Translations under genes and position numbers: made by a program | NCBI GenBank assembly: GCA_002378845.1 | Contig: DFRY01000047.1 | Location: 21,333-34,791, forward strand | DNA from: Ruminococcaceae bacterium UBA3451 | GTDB lineage: Bacteria; Bacillota; Clostridia; Oscillospirales; Acutalibacteraceae | Direction of reading: 5' to 3' | Length of the DNA stretch: 13,459 nucleotides | Shown here: in pieces, positions 1 through 6,858 of the stretch | Numbering within the stretch: the stretch's first letter is position 1 | Layout of the letters: each line of letters starts with the position of its first letter | Notes under the pieces: model-generated | What the model saw: the letters and a program-made list of their open reading frames with translations, nothing else | Database searches by the model: none | Told to the model about the DNA's origin: nothing

Positions 1-28
1 CTATAGCCCGGGAAAAGCCTGTTGTCAA
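1..28 (-). promoter_or_regulatory. Possible promoter running off the left edge
   Basis: On the minus strand a perfect -35 TTGACA (23-28) is followed after 17 bp by TATAG at 5-1; the sixth base of the -10 lies outside the window. It overlaps the end of the small membrane protein gene, so it would drive a gene to the left that cannot be seen. The call rests on the hexamers and spacing only. Confidence 0.35.
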
Positions 29-31
29 GCG

Positions 32-337
32 TTATGCGCAGTTTCTTGCATTCTGCTTTTCGGTTTGCTGCGGACGGTGCACATGCCGGCGCACCGCGCG
101 GCGCGTCCGAATAATTTTTTCCCTGCGAAGCTGCACAAAACAACAAAAGCCGACCACTGCCTGCAAAAAAAGCTGAATCAGCTGGAAAGTCCAGTTGCCG
201 CCGCCTGCGTACATGACCAGAAAGCCCATCAGCCCGGTTACCGCACACAAAGTACGGCTGTTTTCCGATTTGGGCTTGAATTTAAAAAATAGCGCCGCTG
301 CCAGAATCATCATTGCCATACCGGTAAAAATATTCAT
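32..337 (-). CDS. Small hydrophobic membrane protein, possibly SOS-regulated
   Basis: This 101-residue protein is not one I recognise. It has three likely membrane segments (about residues 3-20, 29-44 and 50-69) and a strongly basic, presumably cytoplasmic tail (72-101, many Arg/Lys/His). The start is well supported: a GGAGGG ribosome binding site (344-349) lies 6 nt before the ATG at 337. An overlapping ATG at 341 is in another frame and too close to that site. Upstream is a good sigma-A promoter carrying two LexA-like boxes, which suggests DNA-damage induction. SOS-induced small membrane proteins are known in Firmicutes (YneA, a division inhibitor, is one), but this protein shows no LysM domain and differs from YneA in topology, so no function is assigned. 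It is a single-gene unit as far as can be seen. Confidence 0.7.
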   Translation of the reverse strand: MNIFTGMAMMILAAALFFKFKPKSENSRTLCAVTGLMGFLVMYAGGGNWTFQLIQLFLQAVVGFCCFVQLRREKIIRTRRAVRRHVHRPQQTEKQNARNCA

Positions 338-360
338 TCATATCCCTCCGAATTTATATC

Positions 361-416
361 GCTCATATGTTCTACTGCTTGTTTTTATAATAGCACATAT
401 GTTCTGCTAAATGCAA
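361..416 (-). promoter_or_regulatory. Sigma-A promoter with two LexA-like boxes
   Basis: Minus-strand -35 TTGCAT (411-416), an 18-bp spacer and -10 TATTAT (387-392). Two copies of the plus-strand 10-mer CATATGTTCT occur at 364-373 and 396-405, 32 bp apart (about three helical turns). Each sits in an imperfect dyad of the Firmicutes LexA form GAAC-N4-GTTC. The 393-404 copy (GCAC-ATAT-GTTC) has one mismatch and lies inside the spacer; the 361-372 copy (GCTC-ATAT-GTTC) has two and lies just downstream of the -10. That placement suits repression by steric block. LexA control is inferred. Confidence 0.6.
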
Positions 417-520
417 GCCCTGATTTTTGATAGGTGCTTTTTTGGTACTGTACGGGATTTGCGTGTTTTCAGCAGAAACGTTTGCTCTTTTTGCTAAAAC
501 TCGGAGTTCAACCGGGTTAT

Positions 521-551
521 AAAAAAAGAACGGGGAAATCCCCGTTCTTTT
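521..551 (-). terminator. Rho-independent terminator of the YabE-like gene
   Basis: A 12-bp perfect stem (524-535 with 540-551) closes a 4-nt loop; on the minus strand it is followed by a run of T (plus-strand A run from 527 down to 521). The stem begins inside the stop codon of the gene it ends. Confidence 0.9.
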
Positions 552-1770
552 ACAGTACGTAAATTCTCATGTTGCGCACGCCAAAGCTTTTACATTGGCT
601 GCTGGTTGGATAATACAGGTCAGCCACAATGCGGCCCGTCATTACCCCGCCGCCGGTGTCGGCAGCTGTGGCATAACCGTAAACGGTTCTGCCGTCCGGT
701 GAAGTAATATATAGCTTAGAACCGTAAGGAATCACATTCGGATTCACCGCGACCAGCCCAAAGGCCGCCGCCCGGCCGGTTGAGGTCGAACCGCCACCGG
801 TGTATGCGGTGCATCTGCCCGTAATTACTTTGCGGTAATCCACATTTTTTCCGTTATGATCGACAAGCGTACCGTCCGCACCGACGGACGCAATTGCACT
901 CGGCTTTTTTTTCGTACCGACCAGCGTCACCTGATTCACCGGCTTGGCGGTAACGGTCGTACTGACAATGCTGCTGTCGGTCAGTTTTCCGTCAACCAGC
1001 TTTTGTCTGGTTATCACCGTCTGACTGCCCTTTTGCCCGGCAGTTTTTATTTTCTTTGTCCCCTTGTAGAGTGTGCTGTCGTTCACATTCGTATTGGAGT
1101 ATGCAATATCCTGCGCTGCTGTAACTTCTTTGTACGTAACCCTGGCAACGGTCAGTTTCATTCCTTCGGCTACGGCGCTTGCCTTTGCCGGAGTAACCAT
1201 GTCTTCATTGCCAAGAGAAACACCGGCTTCTTTCAAAGCTTCTTCTACCGTCCCCTGCGGAACAACGGCCGTTTTTGTCTGGCCGTCTGCGGTAACGGTA
1301 ATATTGTACTTGCGTTTCACATCAATCTGCATTCCATTGGAAACACCTGTGCTCCTGCTTGGAATTACGATGTCGTTGGAGCCGGGAGTGACTCCTGCTG
1401 CTTCCAGTGCATCTGCGACGGTATCGCCGTAATGCACGGTAACGGTTTTTACGGAACTGTCTGCGGAAACTTTTACGTCATAAGCGCTCTTTACGACGAT
1501 ATTAATGTCGCCGCCCGAAGCCGGGGCTTCACTGCGGACAACCAGATCCTTTGCTCCTACCTTAACTCCCGCTGCTTGAAGAATATCTCCGGTATCGGTG
1601 CTGAACAACTGAACGCTCTTTTTCGCGCCGTTGTAATTAATATTTGCATTGCAGGTTGTCGCCGCTACCGTGACAACCGACCCTACCGTAATCAGTATCA
1701 TTACGGTCAGCGCCGCAGCCCGTTTTGTCAGGCTTTTTAGATACGGAGTATTCTCTTTAAAAAATCGCAT
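550..1770 (-). CDS. yabE: YabE-like cell-wall protein (three DUF348 repeats, G5, 3D domain)
   Basis: A 406-residue exported or membrane-anchored wall protein of the YabE/resuscitation-promoting-factor-like class. Residues 1-16 are basic and 17-37 form a signal peptide or anchor. Three DUF348 ubiquitin-like repeats follow (roughly 48-95, 106-153 and 157-208, each with an ALxxAGV-type core), then a G5 domain (about 211-287) and a C-terminal 3D double-psi barrel (about 316-406). The 3D domain shows two of its three signature aspartates, D371 (AADTGGG) and D384 (VADLYY); the first position is Asn343 in AVNP where AVDP is classical. In this family the 3D domain is linked to peptidoglycan binding or lytic transglycosylase-like cleavage, with DUF348/G5 as wall-binding stalk. 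A GGGTGA site 6 nt before the ATG fits the start. It is monocistronic, with its own promoters and terminator. The gene symbol is by analogy; direct orthology with Bacillus YabE is not established. Confidence 0.9.
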   Translation of the reverse strand: MRFFKENTPYLKSLTKRAAALTVMILITVGSVVTVAATTCNANINYNGAKKSVQLFSTDTGDILQAAGVKVGAKDLVVRSEAPASGGDINIVVKSAYDVKVSADSSVKTVTVHYGDTVADALEAAGVTPGSNDIVIPSRSTGVSNGMQIDVKRKYNITVTADGQTKTAVVPQGTVEEALKEAGVSLGNEDMVTPAKASAVAEGMKLTVARVTYKEVTAAQDIAYSNTNVNDSTLYKGTKKIKTAGQKGSQTVITRQKLVDGKLTDSSIVSTTVTAKPVNQVTLVGTKKKPSAIASVGADGTLVDHNGKNVDYRKVITGRCTAYTGGGSTSTGRAAAFGLVAVNPNVIPYGSKLYITSPDGRTVYGYATAADTGGGVMTGRIVADLYYPTSSQCKSFGVRNMRIYVL

Positions 1771-1864
1771 TTTTTCACCCTTTTCCTTGTATCAGCAAGT
1801 AGATTTTGGACTTTCATCCCCACTTTGCCGACCTTCAGTTCTTAGGATATGCATGATGTTGGTA

Positions 1865-1893
1865 ATTATATTCACTTAATGCATAGCTGTCAA
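1865..1893 (-). promoter_or_regulatory. Perfect-consensus sigma-A promoter of the YabE-like gene
   Basis: Minus-strand TTGACA (1888-1893), 17 bp, TATAAT (1865-1870): 12 of 12 consensus bases. Transcription would start near 1858, leaving an ~88-nt leader. I see no riboswitch motif in the leader, including none of the cyclic-di-AMP (ydaO) type often found before wall genes. Confidence 0.75.
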
Positions 1894-1952
1894 ATCATCA
1901 GTTGAACTAAATTTATTTAATTTGCACAAACCAATTTTTCATATTATTCTAA

Positions 1953-1981
1953 ATTATAATAATAACAATGCTGTAACACAA
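1953..1981 (-). promoter_or_regulatory. Second, upstream promoter of the YabE-like gene
   Basis: Minus-strand TTGTGT (1976-1981), 17 bp, TATAAT (1953-1958), about 90 bp upstream of the perfect promoter. It would add a ~175-nt leader. Confidence 0.45.
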
Positions 1982-2541
1982 TTTTTTTCCTTTTTCTGGG
2001 TGTGAAATGGAGATTGTTTCTGTGCAAAATGCAAGAAAAACGAAAGTTACAAACTTGTTACAAATATTACAAGACTGTTTTATATAAAAAACAGCATAAA
2101 AAAGCCTTGTCCAACACAGTTCTAACCGTTAAAATTTACTCGAAAACGGCTCTGCTGCTGGGTTTTTTCTGTTTTGTCGTATTCTGGAATTTTTCCCTGT
2201 TTTTTACACGATTTGAAAGAACGATTTTTAAAGCGGAATCTTTACTTTTATTGCTCTGTAATTTCTGATTCAGACTATTGTTCCCGATTTTCCGGCTTTT
2301 TGCAGCCGACCCGGCACGAAAAAACGCCGGTTGCCCTGTGCAATGAATTCGGCGAACGGATTCAATAAAAACTGCTATATATATGTAAGAAAAACGCGAC
2401 CGTTACAACGCCGTTATAAATCGGAATTCGAACCATAAGGCGCCGCAAAAGCGGCAAACAAAGCCGAAAAAGCCAGGAATCATGCCGTTTTTTATACTAT
2501 TTGTATTAGAAATAACGCATAATTAAGAATAATACGCGGGT
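1982..2541. other. Long AT-rich gene-free stretch
   Basis: About 560 bp with no convincing gene on either strand. Plus-strand frames here (for example 2002-2268, 88 codons, one possible membrane helix) have AT-biased composition and only a weak GGGTG site. Small hairpins occur (such as GCCGC-AAAA-GCGGC at 2442-2455), but I recognise no known RNA or riboswitch. Confidence 0.5.
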
Positions 2542-2576
2542 AAAAAAGCCTCTTTTCTATATATATAGAAAAGAGG
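2542..2576 (-). terminator. 28-bp perfect palindrome with T tract (second terminator after hppA)
   Basis: 2549-2576 is a perfect 28-nt palindrome (CCTCTTTTCTATAT and its complement). On the minus strand it is followed by G and six T. It lies ~60 bp beyond the hppA terminator, with no gene between, so it is probably a fail-safe terminator. The plus-strand side has no U run. Confidence 0.7.
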
Positions 2577-2632
2577 GAGGATTCACTGCCGGTTTTCTGT
2601 TTGACAGCAGAACGTAGGAACAGCCATACAAC

Positions 2633-2662
2633 AAAAAGCAGCCCCCGTAAAACGGAGGCTGC
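2633..2662 (-). terminator. Terminator of hppA
   Basis: The stem pairs 2638-2647 with 2653-2662 (10 positions, one mismatch) around a 5-nt loop. On the minus strand it is followed by TTTTTGTTGT. It lies 43 nt after the hppA stop. Confidence 0.85.
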
Positions 2663-2704
2663 AGAAAATCAAATTTTCAATCTTATCTTCGCGTTCGGCT
2701 TTCC

Positions 2705-4789
2705 TTATAACAGGTTGTTTGCAACGACCAACGCAGCAAATACGATGGAAACCATAGAGGTAAGCTTGATAAGAATGTTGATGGACGGCCCGGAGGTATC
2801 TTTGAACGGATCGCCGACGGTGTCGCCGACAACAGAAGCTTTATGCTGGCTGCTGCCTTTTCCGCCGTGTGCACCCTGCTCAATGTATTTTTTCGCGTTG
2901 TCCCATGCGCCGCCGGAGTTCGCCATCATAATAGCGAGCACAAAACCGGTAACCGTATTGCCAGCGAGAAGTCCCGCTACGCCTTCCGGCCCCATCAGAA
3001 GTCCGACCGCGATCGGAATGATGATTGCAACCAGTGCGGGGGCGATCATCAGCTTTTGCGCGGAACGGGTGCACATATCTACACAGGAAGCATAGTCCGG
3101 TTCCGTTTTTCCTTCCAGAATACCAACAATCGTTTTAAACTGACGGCGCACTTCAAGAACAATAGATTGTGCCGCTTTGCCAACCGCGTCCATCGTAAGA
3201 GCGGCGAACAGGAACGGCAGCATGCCGCCAATGAACAAACCGACAAGAACCTTCGGGTTAGTAATTGCCAGGTCCAGTTTCAGGTTCGGATTAATCTGAT
3301 GTACCTTATCAATATAAGAAGCGATCAGCGCAAGAGCAGTCAGCGCGGCGGAACCGATGGCAAAGCCTTTTCCGGTGGCCGCTGTGGTGTTTCCGAGGGA
3401 ATCCAGCGCGTCGGTTCTTTCTCTTACATAGTCATCCATGTGCGTCATTTCGGCAATACCGCCGGCGTTGTCCGCAATTGGGCCATACGCGTCGGTTGCC
3501 AGTGTAATACCAAGGGTGGATAACATTCCAACGGCGGACAAACCAATGCCGTAAAGTCCGGTATTGAAGTTCGTTGCCCCGCCGGTGCAGTAATAGCTTA
3601 CCAAAACGGAAATGCCAACAATGACAACCGGAGCAACGGTGGAAAGCATTCCAAGCGACAGGCCGCTGATGATTACGGTAGCGGAACCGGTTTCACTGGA
3701 ACCTGCCAGGCGCTGCGTCGGCTTATAGGTGTCGGATGTGAAATATTCTGTGATAGCGCCAATCAAAACGCCCGCAACCAACCCGGATAACACCGCGACG
3801 TACAGTCCCATCTGGTCGGGCAGCAGGAATCTTATGACAAAATACGCTGCAATAACAATGATGATTGCACTGATATATGTACCGGTACGAAGCGCCCGAA
3901 GAAGGTTTTTCTGCGAAGCGCCTTCCTTTGTCTTTACAAAGAAAGACCCGATAATGGATGCGAGTACACCGAATGCTGCCAACAGCATCGGTACCGCAAC
4001 TCCTTTTACACCAAATCCTGCAGCAACTGCTAGTGCCGCTGTGGATACAATAGAACCAACATAGGATTCGTACAGGTCAGCGCCCATTCCGGCTACGTCG
4101 CCCACATTATCGCCCACGTTGTCTGCAATAACCGCCGGGTTGCGGGGGTCGTCCTCCGGAATACCGACTTCTACCTTACCCACAAGGTCCGCGCCAACGT
4201 CCGCTGCCTTCGTGAAAATACCGCCGCCGACTCTGGCAAAAAGTGCCATGCTGGAAGCGCCCATTCCAAAGGTAAGCATATTCGCCGTAATCTGCATAAT
4301 CCGTTCGTCGGCCGGAAGATTTTGAAATGCCGCGTTCAAAATCAAATACCAAATGGACAAATCCAGCAGTCCAAGCCCAACTACCGTAAAGCCCATGACC
4401 GATCCGGCGGAAAAAGCAACCCTAAGCCCTTTATTCAGGCTTTTGGAAGCACCCTCCGCTGTTCGGCAGTTTGCCATAGTCGCGGTGCGCATTCCGATAA
4501 ACCCGGAAAGGCCGGAAAAGAAACCGCCCGTTAAAAATGCAAAGGGAGTAAAGAAGCTTAAGTATCCGTTAAATGCCATAATTAATAGAATACAGAACAC
4601 AGCCGCAAAGAAGAGCGCAACGCCTGTGTACTGGCGTTTCAAATAGGCATTGGCACCTTTTTTTACCGCTTCGGAAATTCGCAGCATTTCCGACGTGCCA
4701 CCCGGCTGTTTTTTGACCCGCAGGAACATAAACAGCGCAAAAAGCAGCGCAAGTAATGAACCTGTTGCAACGAAATAGATTGCATCCAT
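2705..4789 (-). CDS. hppA: Membrane-integral pyrophosphatase, K+-dependent, probably Na+-pumping
   Basis: This homodimeric membrane pump couples hydrolysis of cytoplasmic pyrophosphate to ion export. The protein is 694 residues with about 16 expected helices. An ATG at 4810 would give 701 residues, but the GGAGGT site (4799-4804) lies between the two ATGs, 9 nt before the one at 4789, so the later start is chosen. Numbering below is from that start. The substrate motif DVGADLVGKVE is at 197-207, DDPRNPAVIADNVGDNVGD at 213-231, and the C-terminal motif with GDTVGDPFKDTSGP at 655-668. GNTTAATG (466-473) has Ala470 and Gly473, the pair that marks K+-dependent enzymes (Lys/Thr in K+-independent ones). 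ADLYES places Glu241 three residues after Asp238, the arrangement of Na+-pumping members such as the Thermotoga enzyme; plant H+ pumps have it four residues later. A dual Na+/H+ pump cannot be excluded. Monocistronic. Confidence 0.96.
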   Translation of the reverse strand: MDAIYFVATGSLLALLFALFMFLRVKKQPGGTSEMLRISEAVKKGANAYLKRQYTGVALFFAAVFCILLIMAFNGYLSFFTPFAFLTGGFFSGLSGFIGMRTATMANCRTAEGASKSLNKGLRVAFSAGSVMGFTVVGLGLLDLSIWYLILNAAFQNLPADERIMQITANMLTFGMGASSMALFARVGGGIFTKAADVGADLVGKVEVGIPEDDPRNPAVIADNVGDNVGDVAGMGADLYESYVGSIVSTAALAVAAGFGVKGVAVPMLLAAFGVLASIIGSFFVKTKEGASQKNLLRALRTGTYISAIIIVIAAYFVIRFLLPDQMGLYVAVLSGLVAGVLIGAITEYFTSDTYKPTQRLAGSSETGSATVIISGLSLGMLSTVAPVVIVGISVLVSYYCTGGATNFNTGLYGIGLSAVGMLSTLGITLATDAYGPIADNAGGIAEMTHMDDYVRERTDALDSLGNTTAATGKGFAIGSAALTALALIASYIDKVHQINPNLKLDLAITNPKVLVGLFIGGMLPFLFAALTMDAVGKAAQSIVLEVRRQFKTIVGILEGKTEPDYASCVDMCTRSAQKLMIAPALVAIIIPIAVGLLMGPEGVAGLLAGNTVTGFVLAIMMANSGGAWDNAKKYIEQGAHGGKGSSQHKASVVGDTVGDPFKDTSGPSINILIKLTSMVSIVFAALVVANNLL

Positions 4790-4798
4790 AAGTATAAT

Positions 4799-4804
4799 AC
4801 CTCC
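4799..4804 (-). promoter_or_regulatory. Ribosome binding site that decides the hppA start
   Basis: GGAGGT on the minus strand, 9 nt upstream of the ATG at 4789 and downstream of the ATG at 4810. It rules against the longer reading frame start. Confidence 0.85.
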
Positions 4805-4827
4805 AAGCATAATTTTTGTCTGTACTC

Positions 4828-4856
4828 ATTATAAAATACTATTCGCACTTCATCAA
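4828..4856 (-). promoter_or_regulatory. hppA promoter
   Basis: Minus-strand TTGATG (4851-4856), 17 bp, TATAAT (4828-4833), giving a leader of ~30 nt. A TTGACA at 4874-4879 lacks a matching -10 and is not used in this call. Confidence 0.65.
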
Positions 4857-5009
4857 CTATATTTTAAAAAAATTGTCAATAAAATATATGAAAATTAGAC
4901 AAAGATTTAACAATGTTTTTTCTCATTAGAAATTATGCTTGTTTTTGTTGTCTTTTTCTTTTATGCAGTTCTTATTTCGTATTATACGGAAACGAATTCC
5001 CCTTGCCCG

Positions 5010-5894
5010 TCACACTGTTTCAATTTTGTTATGAAAATAATGCTGATACGCTCTTCCGATAAAAATGGACGCACCCGCACCATACTGCCGGTCGGTTGCA
5101 GAACGAAGCGCACCCTCATGAAGATACCCTTCCACAGTCATATTCCAAAAATTTTCCCCCATATTGATTCCAAGCATCATCTCTTCATTCATCTGCACCA
5201 ATTGCTGGATGATACTTTGGATTTCAGGGGAAGTTACATCTGCACTTAGGTCGGACACCAATTCTTTCGTAAGGGCCTTACTTTTTTCCAGAGTGTCCTC
5301 ATATTTTACTTTTCCCTGCTTCATTTTTTCCATTGTGGCTGAAAAATGTGCAAGGTTGTCCTTCATTGCCTCCGTGTACTTTTCAATGCTTCCATACTGC
5401 TTAATTGCAATCTGAGCAACATCAGATTCTTTCTCCTTAATATCGGCGACAAATTTTTCAAAGGCGTCGATGCTGCCCCAGTTTTTGCAGACTTCCTCCG
5501 CGTTTTCGTCTTTAAACTTTTCCAGTGCCGCAATATATTCACTCATATCAAATTCTTGAAAGCTCATACATGTTTCTCCTTTTTCCAGTTTTTCCAATAA
5601 ACCCAATAACCTGTTCAACCTGTCGCGCTTTGCGGTAATCAGTTCTTTCTGCTTTTTAAACGCGCTCGTTTTATTAAACTGAGGATCCGCCATAATTTTT
5701 TTGATCTCGTTTAATTGAAAATCGAGTTCTTTAAAAAATAAGATCTGCTGCAGTACTTTAACAGCCTCGTCATCATAAAGACGATACCCGGAATCCGTTA
5801 CTTTAGTCGGTTTAAACACGCCAATCTCATCGTAATACTGTAACGTTCTTACGCTTACTCCGGATAATTCCGCCAGCTGCTTTACGGTTTTCAT
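5010..5894 (-). CDS. MerR-family regulator with TipAS-type ligand-binding domain
   Basis: A 294-residue transcription activator of the TipA/Mta type. Residues 1-70 form the winged helix-turn-helix (VKQLAELSGVSVRTLQYYDE at 4-23, then the GYRLY wing at 36-40). About 77-108 is a Lys/Glu-rich dimerisation helix. Residues 115-287 match the all-helical TipAS antibiotic-recognition domain, including the C-terminal pattern YGAGASIFIGRAYQHYF at 271-287. Family members sense hydrophobic or peptide drugs and activate promoters with long spacers, commonly their own and an efflux gene. The only cysteines are C109 and C136, so covalent capture of thiopeptide in the C-terminal half is unlikely. AAGGAG lies 10 nt before the ATG. 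Its own promoter has a 19-bp spacer filled by a dyad. No transporter lies next to it, so the target and ligand are unknown. Confidence 0.9.
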   Translation of the reverse strand: MKTVKQLAELSGVSVRTLQYYDEIGVFKPTKVTDSGYRLYDDEAVKVLQQILFFKELDFQLNEIKKIMADPQFNKTSAFKKQKELITAKRDRLNRLLGLLEKLEKGETCMSFQEFDMSEYIAALEKFKDENAEEVCKNWGSIDAFEKFVADIKEKESDVAQIAIKQYGSIEKYTEAMKDNLAHFSATMEKMKQGKVKYEDTLEKSKALTKELVSDLSADVTSPEIQSIIQQLVQMNEEMMLGINMGENFWNMTVEGYLHEGALRSATDRQYGAGASIFIGRAYQHYFHNKIETV

Positions 5895-5967
5895 AGTACC
5901 CTCACTCCTTTGGTCACGTAAGTAAGAAAGTTCTATTGCCGGCTAACTCCTAACTTACTTTAAATTC

Positions 5968-5998
5968 ATCATACACTATCACGGAACGTGACAGTCAA
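5968..5998 (-). promoter_or_regulatory. MerR-type promoter with 19-bp spacer and operator dyad
   Basis: Minus-strand TTGACT (5993-5998), 19-bp spacer, TATGAT (5968-5973). The plus-strand dyad CTATCACG-GAA-CGTGACAG (5976-5994) fills the spacer, pairing at 7 of 8 positions per arm. A 19-bp spacer is too long for unaided sigma-A and is the hallmark of promoters remodelled by MerR proteins. The gene downstream encodes such a protein, so autoregulation is very likely. Confidence 0.85.
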
Positions 5999-6050
5999 TA
6001 GAAAAAACGAAAAAAGAAAGAAACTTTCCTTCTGACGCTAAACGGTTGTA

Positions 6051-6084
6051 AAAAAATAAAACCCGGCACCAAACCGTGCCGGGT
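6051..6084 (-). terminator. Terminator of the Xre/membrane-protein cassette (copy A)
   Basis: A 9-bp perfect stem (6061-6069 with 6076-6084) with 6-nt loop, followed on the minus strand by TTTTATTTTTTT. It lies ~100 nt after the last cassette stop codon and closely resembles the rpsI terminator. Confidence 0.85.
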
Positions 6085-6098
6085 AATTCATAGAAAGA
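6061..6098. repeat. Direct repeat copy A (terminator plus flank)
   Basis: A ~38-bp segment matching 7158-7195 with about five differences, in the same orientation. Identity continues past the hairpin into TAATTCATAGAAAGA (TAATTTATGAAAGA in the other copy), which terminator function alone does not explain. Confidence 0.7.
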
Positions 6099-6185
6099 AA
6101 AGAGCATCCTTTTTTACTTTCCGCTATGGTGCCGCCGTTTACTGGCCGGCCGAAAGCTATAACGTCTTATATATAGGTATGACTT

Positions 6186-6386
6186 TTATTCTTTCCCATA
6201 TGGGTTCTTAAATTTTCCAAAATACCGGCCCCTATAAAATATGCCAGACAACATAAACAGAATCGAAAGGATGCAAGCCGGAATGATTACAGCGTTACTT
6301 AGTGTAATTAAATGGTTTACTATTTGACACACTGCATAAAGCAACAGCCCTATTGGGAGACACGCCCGCATTATTTTATTTTTCAT
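6186..6386 (-). CDS. Small two-helix membrane protein (cassette gene 3)
   Basis: 66 residues with two likely membrane helices (about 8-25 and 31-51) and a short charged tail (52-66, RGRYFGKFKNPYGKE). I do not recognise the family. The start is preceded by GAGGAAGA, and the gene begins 15 nt after the previous stop codon, so it is translationally and transcriptionally linked to the two genes upstream. Small membrane partners of this sort are common in Xre-headed cassettes, but their function is mostly unknown. Confidence 0.75.
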   Translation of the reverse strand: MKNKIMRACLPIGLLLYAVCQIVNHLITLSNAVIIPACILSILFMLSGIFYRGRYFGKFKNPYGKE

Positions 6387-6401
6387 TCTTCCTCGCCTAC
6401 T

Positions 6402-6857
6402 TCAATACTTTTGGGAATAGTACAGCTTCAGTATTGCTCCTACTAACACATGAACCGTCAAAACCGCCGTCATGGTGATTGTTACAATATTATTGTAAAA
6501 GCTGGCAACCACAATTCCAACTGCTAACACACCCAATGTAATGAAGAAGCTTTTCCCCAGAGCACTTTGCCGGATCATTTTTTTCCGTTCATCATTTTCC
6601 AAAATATACATTTTCTTTAACGCAACATCATTCGTCAAGGCTCTCATACAATGAAGAATATTAAAAATCATTACGGCACAAAACCCGCTGAACAACCCAA
6701 CGGGAAATCCCTTTGCCATACCATCCATAAAGCTGTCGTTGGTTACTCCCACTTTTCCTGACAATAGTACCCCCAGCACGACAATCCCCACCGACAGCAC
6801 CGTACAAACCACCCAAACCATCAGCCTGCTTTTTACGGTTGCCTTATACTCATTCAT
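6402..6857 (-). CDS. Four-helix membrane protein (cassette gene 2)
   Basis: The chosen start (ATG at 6857) gives 151 residues: it follows GGTGGAGGAG inside the end of the Xre gene and begins 1 nt after that gene's stop codon. A longer frame from 6899 would overlap the regulator by ~40 nt and has no binding site. Likely membrane segments are at about 12-32, 50-70, 103-121 and 124-146. The central cytoplasmic stretch ILENDERKKMIRQSA (85-99) resembles the DER-rich motif of small bacterial DUF2178-like membrane proteins that often accompany Xre regulators; that family link is tentative. Tight coupling to the regulator suggests the two act together, either as a sensor and repressor pair or with the regulator simply controlling this membrane protein. 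Confidence 0.8.
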   Translation of the reverse strand: MNEYKATVKSRLMVWVVCTVLSVGIVVLGVLLSGKVGVTNDSFMDGMAKGFPVGLFSGFCAVMIFNILHCMRALTNDVALKKMYILENDERKKMIRQSALGKSFFITLGVLAVGIVVASFYNNIVTITMTAVLTVHVLVGAILKLYYSQKY

Positions 6858-6858
6858 G

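Noticed and set aside
856..1740. Long plus-strand frame (294 codons) opposite the YabE-like gene
   Set aside because: A shadow of the real gene: Cys/Arg/His-rich nonsense composition and no binding site. The same applies to 2843-3523 opposite hppA and 9513-10349 opposite aroF.
1771..1858. Cyclic-di-AMP riboswitch before the wall gene
   Set aside because: Expected for this gene class, but the conserved GC-rich core sequences are absent from the AT-rich leader.
2002..2268. Plus-strand 88-codon frame with one hydrophobic segment, a weak GGGTG before the ATG, and a possible plus promoter (TTGCAC-17-TATTCT at 1922-1950)
   Set aside because: Composition is that of AT-rich noncoding DNA (Lys/Phe/Leu rich), no family is recognised and the binding site is weak. 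A small divergent membrane protein is not fully excluded.
4874..4879. Perfect -35 TTGACA upstream of hppA
   Set aside because: No suitable -10 at 16-18 bp; the TTGATG/TATAAT pair nearer the gene is better.
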